From contig CANRQB010000005.1 of NCBI GenBank assembly GCA_947632645.1, forward strand, positions 1-40,358: 40,358 nt of DNA, read 5' to 3'. This DNA comes from an uncultured Clostridia bacterium (GTDB taxonomy: Bacteria > Bacillota > Clostridia > Christensenellales > UBA1242). Made by a program: the position numbers and the translations under genes. Positions 1-7,753 of the stretch are shown here, one piece after another. The stretch's first letter is position 1, and each line of letters opens with the position of its first letter. The notes beneath the pieces were generated by a model that was not told where the DNA came from, ran no database searches, and saw only the letters and a program-made list of their open reading frames with translations.

Positions 1-21
1 TATTCAGCTAATAACGGCATA

Positions 22-113
22 GGGGTGGGGGCTAACTGCAAACGCAGTTTGCTAGCGCGTGGCGTTGCCACGCGTTTAAAGGGCATTCGCCCGCAAAGTT
101 AGCCCCCCCCCAC
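22..113. repeat. GC-rich cloverleaf-like repeat, copy 1
   Basis: An outer G-rich arm (22-33) pairs with a C-rich arm (about 101-111, including nine C in a row at 103-111). It encloses three consecutive hairpins: AACTGC/GCAGTT (34-49), CGCGTGGC/GCCACGCG (56-74) and GGGC/GCCC (81-92). The block is far richer in GC than its surroundings. A second element of the same length and layout lies at 20194-20284. No protein or known RNA family is recognised. It could be a small mobile repeat, a structured RNA or a strong transcription barrier. The inverted repeats are seen directly; the function is unknown. Confidence 0.75.
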
Positions 114-210
114 AAAATTTATCAAAATATGTAAAATTTAAACAAAAATCAATAAAAAAAGCATAAAAATCATGTTAAAATAATCATTTTGTCTTTTTTT
201 GGCGCCAAGG

Positions 211-238
211 TTAAAAGCATAGTGTAGTGTGATAAATT
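211..238 (+). promoter_or_regulatory. Possible murE promoter
   Basis: A TAAATT -10-like box (233-238) is preceded by TGA, giving an extended -10. A weak TTAAAA at 211-216 could be the -35. The start of transcription would fall near 245, with a GGGGAAG ribosome binding site just before the murE ATG. The -35 match is poor, so this is a weak call. Confidence 0.35.
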
Positions 239-256
239 ACAAAAAAAGGGGAAGAT

Positions 257-1714
257 ATGAAGTTATACGATATTATTTCTGACATGAAATTTATAGGTAT
301 AAAATACTATAAAGATTTATCGATAGATAGCTTAACTGCCGACAGCAAAGAAAAAACATCTAATTCCATATATTTTTGCATTAAGGGTATGAAATACGAT
401 GGCCATGATTTTGCAGCCGAAAGCGTAACAAATGGTGCGGTGTGTTTGGTGGTGGAAAAATTTTTAGATATCCCCATAACGCAAATACTTGTAGAAAATG
501 TTCGCGTAACTATGAGTTATATCTGTTCAATTTTTTATTCCACCTATAAAACCAACATGAAATTTATTGGGGTAACTGGCACAAATGGCAAAACCACAAC
601 CACATTTATGCTGCGCGAAATTTTAACCAATTTAGGATACCGGGTGGGGCTTATTGGAACGGAAGGAATTTATATTGGCAACCTTATGCTTCCGCCTATG
701 CTAACCACACCCGACCCAATAGTGCTGCATAAACTAATACGCGAAATGGCGGATAATGGCTGTATGTATTGCATAATGGAGATAAGCGCGCACGCGATTG
801 CACTTAATAAAATTGATTATATTATTTACGATGCGGTTGCCTTAACCAACATAACCAAGGATCATCTAGATTTTTTTATAACAATGGAAAACTACATCAA
901 ATGCAAATACAGTTTGTTTGCCCCTAGGCATGCAAAAGTTGGTGTGCTAAATTTGGATGGAGAAAATTGTAGGGAACTAACAAAAAAATGCCAAATTCCG
1001 CTTATTGGTTTGGGCGAAGAAGGAGATTTTAAAATAGTTAACATCAATCACACCATAAAAGGCAGCCAAATAAAATTTGAATATAAACAAAAAATTTATT
1101 CTTGCAGCACCAATTTGATGGGGGATTATAATGCCTACAACACACTAACCGCCATTGCTTGTTTAACAAGTGTGGGCATCGATATAGCAGACATCTTGCA
1201 CATTTTAAAAACAAAGGATATTTTTGTTCCTGGCAGATTTAATATTTTAAAGCTGGATTGCAACTTTAATGTTATGATCGATTACGCACACACCCCAGAC
1301 GGCATAAAAAACGTGCTAACCACACTAAAACAACTGCCAATAAAAAACATAATCACCGTGTTTGGCTGCGGCGGAAATCGCGATAAAACCAAGCGCAGTG
1401 AGATGGGACAGATCGCCTCAAAATTTAGCGATTATGTTATTGTAACCAGCGATAACCCTAGGAACGAAAACCCCGAACTTATAATAGACGACATCGTTAA
1501 GGGTTACGATGCAAAGAATATGGTGCGAATAACGGATAGGCGCTCGGCAATAGAGTATGCGCTAAGCATAGCCAAGCCAAACGATATGGTTGCCATTTTG
1601 GGCAAGGGGGCAGAAACCTATCAAGAGATTAAAGGGGTTAAATACCCTTTTAGCGATTACGATTGCGTGGATAACTATTTTAAATATTCGCTAAAGGATA
1701 AGATTAGGCTATGA
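257..1714 (+). CDS. murE: UDP-MurNAc-tripeptide synthetase MurE
   Basis: MurE is an ATP-dependent cytoplasmic ligase that adds the third residue to UDP-MurNAc-L-Ala-D-Glu during peptidoglycan precursor synthesis. The 485 residues match the usual family length. The Mur-ligase P-loop GTNGKTT is at 108-114. The substrate-selecting motif DNPR is at 399-402; in this family DNPR marks meso-diaminopimelate rather than lysine enzymes, so mDAP peptidoglycan is predicted. A GGGGAAG ribosome binding site precedes the ATG. The stop overlaps the mraY start by 4 nt, so the two are probably translationally coupled. The usual intervening murF is absent. Confidence 0.96.
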   Translation: MKLYDIISDMKFIGIKYYKDLSIDSLTADSKEKTSNSIYFCIKGMKYDGHDFAAESVTNGAVCLVVEKFLDIPITQILVENVRVTMSYICSIFYSTYKTNMKFIGVTGTNGKTTTTFMLREILTNLGYRVGLIGTEGIYIGNLMLPPMLTTPDPIVLHKLIREMADNGCMYCIMEISAHAIALNKIDYIIYDAVALTNITKDHLDFFITMENYIKCKYSLFAPRHAKVGVLNLDGENCRELTKKCQIPLIGLGEEGDFKIVNINHTIKGSQIKFEYKQKIYSCSTNLMGDYNAYNTLTAIACLTSVGIDIADILHILKTKDIFVPGRFNILKLDCNFNVMIDYAHTPDGIKNVLTTLKQLPIKNIITVFGCGGNRDKTKRSEMGQIASKFSDYVIVTSDNPRNENPELIIDDIVKGYDAKNMVRITDRRSAIEYALSIAKPNDMVAILGKGAETYQEIKGVKYPFSDYDCVDNYFKYSLKDKIRL

Positions 1715-2703
1715 TAAAACTTTTGTTGGCTTTTATTTGTAGTTTTGTTTTATCTAGCGCGCTTATGCCAATTATAAAAAAGATATTAACCAAACTAAGC
1801 GCCAGCCAAACCATTTTAGGCTATGTAGAAAACCATAAAGATAAAAACGGCACAACCACTATGGGTGGTGTATTATTTATTATATCTACACTAAGTTTAG
1901 CATTTATATTTATTAAATTTGATGTGCAATGGTTTATGGTTTTGCTGGTAAGTATCTTTTTGGGCGTGCTCGGTTTTATGGACGATTTTTTAAAAATCAA
2001 GTTTAAACAAAACTTAGGTTTGCGCCCTTATCAAAAAATAATTGGTCAGTTTGGCATAGCGTTAATTTTTGCAATTTTTATCTATCTTGTTGTTGGAAGT
2101 AAATTATTTATTCCGTTTACTAGCAAAACATTTGATGTTAAATTTTTTATTATCCCGCTTGTTATTTTGGTTATTATTGCAAGCACAAACAGTGTAAATT
2201 TAACCGATGGATTGGATGCCTTGGCAGGTGTGGTAACACTTGTGTATCTTGTGGCATTTACTATAATTTGCACCCTTATATATAACAACCTATATTCGTC
2301 GGGCGAAACCGGACAAGCGTTAGAAAATTTAAAAAATATTAACCTACTAAATATGCTTTTTATTGGTGCTATAATGGGATTTTTGTTTTTTAACACCAGC
2401 AAGGCATCTATATTTATGGGGGATGTGGGCTCGCTTTGCCTGGGTGGATATATAGGCGCGGCTGCCTGCTTGGTTGGCCAAGAGCTGTTGTTGCCAATTT
2501 TAGGTTTTTGTTTTGTGTTTAGCGCGCTATCCGTTATTTTGCAGGTGGCAGTGTTTAAAATAAAACGCAAGCGAATATTTAAAATGGCGCCTTTTCATCA
2601 CCATTTGCAACTATCTGGCTTAAGCGAGCCCAAAATAGTGTACATCTATTCTACAATCACTGCTTTTATTGGCGTGGTGGCAATAATATTTTATCTTTTG
2701 TAA
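1711..2703 (+). CDS. mraY: Phospho-MurNAc-pentapeptide transferase MraY
   Basis: MraY transfers phospho-MurNAc-pentapeptide from UDP to undecaprenyl phosphate, forming lipid I at the inner face of the membrane. The 330-residue protein is a multi-pass membrane protein with hallmark motifs: DDFLK near residue 90, NLTDGLDALA near 163-172 and the PFHHHLQLSG motif near the C-terminus. These contain the conserved Asp and His residues of the family. Its ATG lies inside the murE stop region (ATGA overlap). Its substrate needs MurF, whose gene is not in this cluster, so MurF must be encoded elsewhere if the pathway is standard. Confidence 0.96.
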   Translation: MIKLLLAFICSFVLSSALMPIIKKILTKLSASQTILGYVENHKDKNGTTTMGGVLFIISTLSLAFIFIKFDVQWFMVLLVSIFLGVLGFMDDFLKIKFKQNLGLRPYQKIIGQFGIALIFAIFIYLVVGSKLFIPFTSKTFDVKFFIIPLVILVIIASTNSVNLTDGLDALAGVVTLVYLVAFTIICTLIYNNLYSSGETGQALENLKNINLLNMLFIGAIMGFLFFNTSKASIFMGDVGSLCLGGYIGAAACLVGQELLLPILGFCFVFSALSVILQVAVFKIKRKRIFKMAPFHHHLQLSGLSEPKIVYIYSTITAFIGVVAIIFYLL

Positions 2704-2744
2704 TATCAGTTTTAAAGCCAAAATATAATTAATAAGGAGGCAAA

Positions 2745-4049
2745 ATGAACATAAAAAACAAAAATGTTTTGGTGTATGGTTTGTCAAATTCGGGCGAGTG
2801 GGCAATAAAGCTACTTAATAAACACAAAGCAAATGTGTTTGTTTACGACGACAACAGCAAGGTTTTTAAAACTAAGAGTTTTGTAAATTGTTTTTTAGTG
2901 CAGCAACTGGACGAAGATGTTATAACTCAGTTTGATTTTATTGTGCTTTCGCCAGCGATAGAAAAAGACAACCCTTATGTTCAGCTTGCCAAAAAAAATA
3001 ACATAAAACTATATAGCGAGCTAGAGTTTGCCTCGCAATTTTGCAAAAATGTGCTGGCAATTACGGGCACAAATGGCAAAACCACCACTGTGCAACTAGT
3101 TGAAGCGATACTAAAACAAAAATATAAAGCGATAGCGTGCGGCAACATTGGCTATCCGCTATCGCGCGCAGTGTTAGAGCATAAAAACGCAATAAAAGTG
3201 TGCGAAGTTTCCAGCTTTATGCTAGAGCATGCCGACACATTCTATCCGCATGTTGCGGCTGTAACAAATGTTGCGCCCGATCATCTTATCCGCCATAAAA
3301 CCATGCAGGAGTATTTCAACCTAAAGCGCAGTGTGCTAAAAAATTTATCCGATTCCGATTACGCGGTTGTAAATTTAGACGAAAATATCCATCCGCTTAC
3401 CGATTGCTTAACCATTACATATTCGCTAAACCACTGTGCGGACATCACCCTAAAGGATGGCTACATCTATTTGCATCAAAATAGGATAGTGGCACTAAAT
3501 CAACTTAAACTAAAGGGCAAACACAATGTATACAACGTTATGTGTGCAATTGCTTTTGGCTATATCTACAATGTAAATCCAACAAAAATTGCCGAGGCGC
3601 TAATTAATTTTGTGCCCGAACAATTCCGCATGCAAGAGGTGGCAACAATAAACGGCATACACTTTGTAAACGATAGCAAATCCACAAATATTGCCTCCAC
3701 ACTTGCTTGCACGGATGCAATTAAAGGGGCAATAATTTTGCTACTAGGTGGCAGCGATAAGGGGTTAAGTTACGACGAACTGTTTAATAAACTATCCAAG
3801 CGAGTTAAACAAATTGTGGTGTATGGCGAAATTGCAGACCAGCTGGTTTTTGCTAACAATCACCAGTTTAAAATAAAAAAGTGTGCCGATCTATCCGCTG
3901 CATTTGATTATGCCACTGGGGTGGCGCTAACTAATGATACGGTTTTATTAAGCCCAGCAACTGCAAGTTACGACCAATTTTCTAGTTATATAGCGCGCGG
4001 AAATCTTTTTAACAATAAGGTTAATGAATATGCAGCAAAAAACAACTAG
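2745..4049 (+). CDS. murD: UDP-MurNAc-L-alanine:D-glutamate ligase MurD
   Basis: MurD adds D-glutamate to UDP-MurNAc-L-Ala in the cytoplasm. The 434 residues agree with the family. An N-terminal Rossmann-like region starts with VLVYGLSNSGEWA. The Mur-ligase P-loop GTNGKTT lies at 108-114, and the C-terminal domain contains NDSKSTN and LLLGGSDKG, both typical of MurD. AAGGAGG at 2734-2740 is a strong ribosome binding site. The gene follows mraY by 41 nt, and its 3' end overlaps ftsW by about 26 nt, indicating one operon. Peptidoglycan order is preserved apart from the missing murF. Confidence 0.95.
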   Translation: MNIKNKNVLVYGLSNSGEWAIKLLNKHKANVFVYDDNSKVFKTKSFVNCFLVQQLDEDVITQFDFIVLSPAIEKDNPYVQLAKKNNIKLYSELEFASQFCKNVLAITGTNGKTTTVQLVEAILKQKYKAIACGNIGYPLSRAVLEHKNAIKVCEVSSFMLEHADTFYPHVAAVTNVAPDHLIRHKTMQEYFNLKRSVLKNLSDSDYAVVNLDENIHPLTDCLTITYSLNHCADITLKDGYIYLHQNRIVALNQLKLKGKHNVYNVMCAIAFGYIYNVNPTKIAEALINFVPEQFRMQEVATINGIHFVNDSKSTNIASTLACTDAIKGAIILLLGGSDKGLSYDELFNKLSKRVKQIVVYGEIADQLVFANNHQFKIKKCADLSAAFDYATGVALTNDTVLLSPATASYDQFSSYIARGNLFNNKVNEYAAKNN

Positions 4050-5175
4050 TTTAATAATAATATTTTGCACAATAGTTTTATCGGTTTTTGGTTGCGTAAT
4101 GGTTTATAGTGCCAGCAAATATTCGGCTACAATTAACTATGGCGACCAGTTTTTCTATTTAAAAAAGCAAATTTTTGGCATAATTATTGGCTTTATTGGG
4201 CTTATAATAACCCGCTTTATAAACAATAGGGTGTACAAAAAGTTTTATTGGATTTTTTATATTGTGGGCGTGGTGATGTTGCTATTAGTGTTTATCCCTG
4301 GTTTAAGCCGGACAAGTTATGGCGCAACCCGTTGGATTGGCATCGGCAGTTTTACAATTCAGCCAAGCGAAATTGCTAAATTTTGCCTTGTGTTTTTTTT
4401 AGCCGGGTTTTTATCGGACGGCGACAAACTAGCTAGCAGCAAAAATATTATATTATCGCTTGCCTTAGGTGGATTGTATTGCCTGCTTATTATGTTAGAG
4501 CCAAATATGTCTATCACCATGTGTGTGGCGTTTACACTAATATTTATGCTGTTTATTGGTGGGATGCGCCTTAAAGTGTTTGCCCTGCTTACTATACCCG
4601 CAATTTTGCTTGTGGTGGTGCTAATTTTAATTGAGCCATATCGCCTAAACAGAATTGTTGCCTTTTTAGACCCGTGGAAAAATCCGCTAGACGAAGGGTA
4701 TCAACTAATCCAATCGCTGTACGCTATTGGCAGCGGCGGGGTTTGGGGAGTGGGGCTTTTTAACAGCCGTCAAGCCGAACTCTTTTTGCCTTTTAGCGAA
4801 TCTGACTTCATTTTCAGCATAATTGCAGAAGAGTTGGGCTTTGTGGGTGCATCACTGGTTATATGCGTATTTATAGTGCTTATTGTAAGCATATTTAAGG
4901 TGGGCATGCGCGCCAACAACAAGTTTTCCGCTATGACATGTTTTGGCATAGGGGCAATAATTAGCATACAGGTTATTTTAAATATTGCGGTTGTAACCGG
5001 CTCTATTCCGCCAACAGGGTTGCCGCTGCCGTTTATAAGCGCGGGCAGCACCTCGCTGTTTGTGTTTTTATCCGCAATAGGAGTGGTGCTTAATGTAGAT
5101 AAATTAACCAGGCAAGAGGCAAAACAACTAATTTTTACAACAACTAAGCCCAACAAAAAATTTAAAATCAACTAA
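4024..5175 (+). CDS. ftsW: SEDS glycosyltransferase FtsW/SpoVE-like
   Basis: This is a polytopic membrane protein of the SEDS family, the lipid II polymerases that work with class B penicillin-binding proteins at the septum or in the spore cortex. The 383 residues are hydrophobic, with about ten membrane segments. Family motifs are present: a region starting YRLNRIVAFLDPW, then GYQLIQSL, ESDFIFSIIAEELG and GLPLPFISAGSTSL. The start at 4024 lies inside murD; a second ATG at 4030 is also possible. From sequence alone FtsW, SpoVE and RodA are hard to separate; the division-cluster position favours FtsW or SpoVE. An intrinsic terminator follows. Confidence 0.92.
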   Translation: MNMQQKTTSLIIIFCTIVLSVFGCVMVYSASKYSATINYGDQFFYLKKQIFGIIIGFIGLIITRFINNRVYKKFYWIFYIVGVVMLLLVFIPGLSRTSYGATRWIGIGSFTIQPSEIAKFCLVFFLAGFLSDGDKLASSKNIILSLALGGLYCLLIMLEPNMSITMCVAFTLIFMLFIGGMRLKVFALLTIPAILLVVVLILIEPYRLNRIVAFLDPWKNPLDEGYQLIQSLYAIGSGGVWGVGLFNSRQAELFLPFSESDFIFSIIAEELGFVGASLVICVFIVLIVSIFKVGMRANNKFSAMTCFGIGAIISIQVILNIAVVTGSIPPTGLPLPFISAGSTSLFVFLSAIGVVLNVDKLTRQEAKQLIFTTTKPNKKFKIN

Positions 5176-5205
5176 AAACGCTTAAGGCAAACAAGCGCTT
5201 TTTTT
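5174..5205 (+). terminator. Intrinsic terminator after ftsW
   Basis: CGCTT (5179-5183) pairs with AAGCG (5193-5197) across a 9-nt loop and is followed by seven T (5199-5205). The stem is short but the U-tract is strong. It separates the murE-ftsW unit from murA. Confidence 0.65.
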
Positions 5206-5230
5206 CATATCATGTTATATAGGTTATATT

Positions 5231-6487
5231 ATGTTAGATAAATATGTTATACATGGCGGCAATAAACTATACGGCAGCGTCACAATTCAAACATCAAAAA
5301 ATGCAACTTTGCCCATAATGGCAGCAAGTATTATTGCAAAGGATAAATTTAAAATTTTTAATCCACCCAAAATTTCCGATGTTAACAATATGCTGCTAAT
5401 TTTAAATAAACTGGGCGCAATTATAGAAGAAAAAGATAACTACATACAAATAGATAACACAAGTTTAAACAATCTTAAAATAGATTGCAAGTTATCCAAA
5501 ACCATGCGCTCATCCATTTTTTTGCTAGGTGCGCTGCTAAATCGGTTTAAATTTGCCATAATTTCTGCCCCAGGTGGTTGCAAAATTGGCAAGCGCCCAA
5601 TAGATTTACATATAAATTCGTTTAAAAAACTAGGGGTGGAGGTTAAAACTTGCGGCAAGCAACTTTATTTTAATGCGCTAAACTCTCACCCCGCAAAGAT
5701 AAAACTTAAACTGCCAAGCGTGGGTGCAACCGAAAACATAATCGAGTTTGCCTGTACGCTAAAGGGCAAAACCACAATAAAAAACGCCGCGCGTGAACCC
5801 GAAGTTGTGGATTTATGCAACTTTTTAAACCTTATGGGGGCAAAAATTTATGGTGCGGGCAGCAAAACTATAACTATCTATGGGGTGGATAGTTTGCGTG
5901 GGGTAAAATACACCCCAATAAGCGACCGCATTGTTGCTGGCACAATTATGATTGCTACCGCAATTTGTGGCGGAAAAGTGTGTTTAAAACACGCAAATCC
6001 CGAGCAAAATAAAAAATTAATCGAAATTTTGCGCTTAATAGGTTGCAAAATAGAAACCAAGTGTGATATAATTACAATATCTAGCGATGCTAACTTAGTT
6101 TCACCAAAAAATATTTTAACCGGCTTTTACCCAAATTTTCCAACCGACCTTCAAAGCATGATGCTAACACTGTGTTGTGTTTTAAAGGGTAAAACTACAG
6201 TACAAGAAAGTGTGTTTGAAAATCGCTTTTTAACCGTGCCCGCCCTTATTAAAATGGGGGCAAACATAAAGCAAATTAACAAGCACAAAATTGTGGTTAA
6301 TGGGGTAAAATCGCTGTACGCAGCAAGGGTTAAGTCAACCGATTTGCGCGGTGGTGCGGCACTAATTTTGGCTGGTTTGGTGGCGGATGGAACAACAAAG
6401 GTTACAAATATAAAACTTGTAAACCGTGGCTACCAAAACTTGCACGAGATGTTAAATTCGCTAGGCGCGTGTATAAAATATGAGTAA
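5231..6487 (+). CDS. murA: UDP-GlcNAc 1-carboxyvinyltransferase MurA
   Basis: MurA transfers enolpyruvyl from PEP to UDP-GlcNAc, the first committed step of peptidoglycan synthesis, in the cytoplasm. The 418 residues match the family. Lys23-Asn24 sit in TSKNATLP. The catalytic, fosfomycin-binding cysteine is Cys117 within SAPGGCKIGKRPIDLHI. DLRGGAALILAGL occupies the late conserved position. A Cys at 117 predicts fosfomycin sensitivity at the target level. The ribosome binding site is weak, and a TATATA box at 5216-5221 with an upstream TG could be a promoter close to the start. ftsQ overlaps its end by 8 nt. Confidence 0.96.
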   Translation: MLDKYVIHGGNKLYGSVTIQTSKNATLPIMAASIIAKDKFKIFNPPKISDVNNMLLILNKLGAIIEEKDNYIQIDNTSLNNLKIDCKLSKTMRSSIFLLGALLNRFKFAIISAPGGCKIGKRPIDLHINSFKKLGVEVKTCGKQLYFNALNSHPAKIKLKLPSVGATENIIEFACTLKGKTTIKNAAREPEVVDLCNFLNLMGAKIYGAGSKTITIYGVDSLRGVKYTPISDRIVAGTIMIATAICGGKVCLKHANPEQNKKLIEILRLIGCKIETKCDIITISSDANLVSPKNILTGFYPNFPTDLQSMMLTLCCVLKGKTTVQESVFENRFLTVPALIKMGANIKQINKHKIVVNGVKSLYAARVKSTDLRGGAALILAGLVADGTTKVTNIKLVNRGYQNLHEMLNSLGACIKYE

Positions 6488-7424
6488 AAAATCAATTATA
6501 ATCAGTTCTGTTTTGTTGTCTATTATCGTGGTGATAATAATTTTGTTTGGTGCAGTTTTCTGTCTTAGAAAACAGTATGTTTCCGTTTTAGGCGATCAAC
6601 CACTTGTTCAACTTGTGCCGGGTGAAGATGGCGAATATGCAGAAATAACCAAAGATCAAATAATAAAAGCCGCCGGTTTTAAAAAGGGCAAATCCATCTT
6701 TATGTTGGACAAGCATCAAGCAATAAAAAATATAGAAAGCGCTTATCCGATGGTTAAAGTGGTTCAAATAAAAACCAAAAGTGTTATATCCGTTCAATTT
6801 ATTGTCCGCCCACGTGTTGCCACTTATTACACCCTTACCGAAGGGGAGCAGTACAATGTAAAAAATCAAGTGTATTGCATTATGGACGAAGAGCTTATGG
6901 CAATGGATGGCGTTTCGTATAGCGAACAAAAACCAGAGGAACTTAATAGCTATGTAGAGTTGATTATAGATAAAAGCTTAGATTGCAAAAACGAAAATAA
7001 TGGCTTGGGCAACTATTTTACAAACGAAAAGGTGCGCAAAATAACCACTAATTTATATAACAGCTTTTGCTCAACCGTGGCAGTAGAGGAGGGCAAAATT
7101 AACCCAACCGCCACGCCAAACGCAACAAGAAAAGAGTTTGCCGAAATTATAAAATCTGTTACACTATACACACCAACCACAAATAATAAAGATTTAAATG
7201 AACTTTTAGAAGGCACAATAAATATGTCGCTAAAAGTTATGTTAGATGGTAAAGAGTATACAATCAATATAGCGGTAGCGGAAAAGGATTTATTAACAAA
7301 GGTCAACAAGTCATTTAATACGGCAGCAAATTATTTAAACTCTGGTTCACTAGATCCAAACATAACCACATTCAACTGTGGATACGACAAAATAACTCAT
7401 GAAATAACCGTAACTGCAACTTAA
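6480..7424 (+). CDS. ftsQ: FtsQ/DivIB-like cell division protein
   Basis: This is probably a bitopic division protein of the FtsQ/DivIB type, which links septal wall synthesis to the divisome. It has a short basic cytoplasmic tail, one membrane segment (about residues 6-28) and a POTRA-like stretch near 33-110 containing KGKSIFMLD and IESAYPMVKVVQI. The rest (about 110-314) is poorly conserved and ends without a recognisable gamma-tail. At 314 residues it is longer than many DivIB proteins. Position directly after murA and before ftsA-ftsZ supports the call. Its start overlaps the murA stop. Confidence 0.78.
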   Translation: MSKKSIIISSVLLSIIVVIIILFGAVFCLRKQYVSVLGDQPLVQLVPGEDGEYAEITKDQIIKAAGFKKGKSIFMLDKHQAIKNIESAYPMVKVVQIKTKSVISVQFIVRPRVATYYTLTEGEQYNVKNQVYCIMDEELMAMDGVSYSEQKPEELNSYVELIIDKSLDCKNENNGLGNYFTNEKVRKITTNLYNSFCSTVAVEEGKINPTATPNATRKEFAEIIKSVTLYTPTTNNKDLNELLEGTINMSLKVMLDGKEYTINIAVAEKDLLTKVNKSFNTAANYLNSGSLDPNITTFNCGYDKITHEITVTAT

Positions 7425-7442
7425 AGCAATTGCGGTTTTTTA
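7406..7442 (+). terminator. Intrinsic terminator overlapping the ftsQ 3' end
   Basis: AACCGTAA (7406-7413) pairs with TTGCGGTT (7430-7437) with one G-U pair and runs into a T-tract to 7442. The 5' arm lies inside the last ftsQ codons. Confidence 0.6.
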
Positions 7443-7753
7443 ATTTTGTGTATACACAATATATTGTATATATTAAAGTTTTACACCACAATTATATTTG
7501 CAGCATATTTTGTGTCTAAATATAAAAATTGCAACAATATGTAGTAATAAAAAATTTTCAAATTAAAAATTTTAACAAAAATTATTTGTTTTTTTGCCAA
7601 TTCATCTGCTAAAAATTGTGTGTTTTACTATTTGATGCAACTATATATTGTGCAAATTAGAAAAATATGTAGAAAAAACTCAAAACACGCAAAATTTATT
7701 TGACTTTTATAAAATAAAAAATATATAATAATGTTAAATAATTTGGGGGTATT
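7425..7753. other. 329-bp AT-rich intergenic region before ftsA
   Basis: There is no open reading frame of note. It holds the ftsQ terminator, a perfect 14-nt palindrome TTGTGTATACACAA (7446-7459), an adjacent imperfect palindrome AATATAT-TGT-ATATATT, several TTGTG repeats, and the ftsA promoter near its right end. The palindromes could be a regulator binding site; no structured RNA was recognised. Confidence 0.5.
7700..7729 (+). promoter_or_regulatory. ftsA-ftsZ promoter
   Basis: TTGACT (7700-7705) and a perfect TATAAT (7724-7729) are separated by 18 nt. The start of transcription is expected near 7736, leaving a short leader with GGGGG (7745-7749) as the ribosome binding site. Confidence 0.75.

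Noticed and set aside
22..113. CRISPR array or tRNA in the first GC-rich block
   Set aside because: There are no regularly spaced direct repeats, and the three arms lack tRNA consensus bases (no TTCGA loop, no CCA).
5209..5231. Leaderless start for murA
   Set aside because: A TATATA box lies near, but no -35 is available because the ftsW terminator occupies that place; left as weak.
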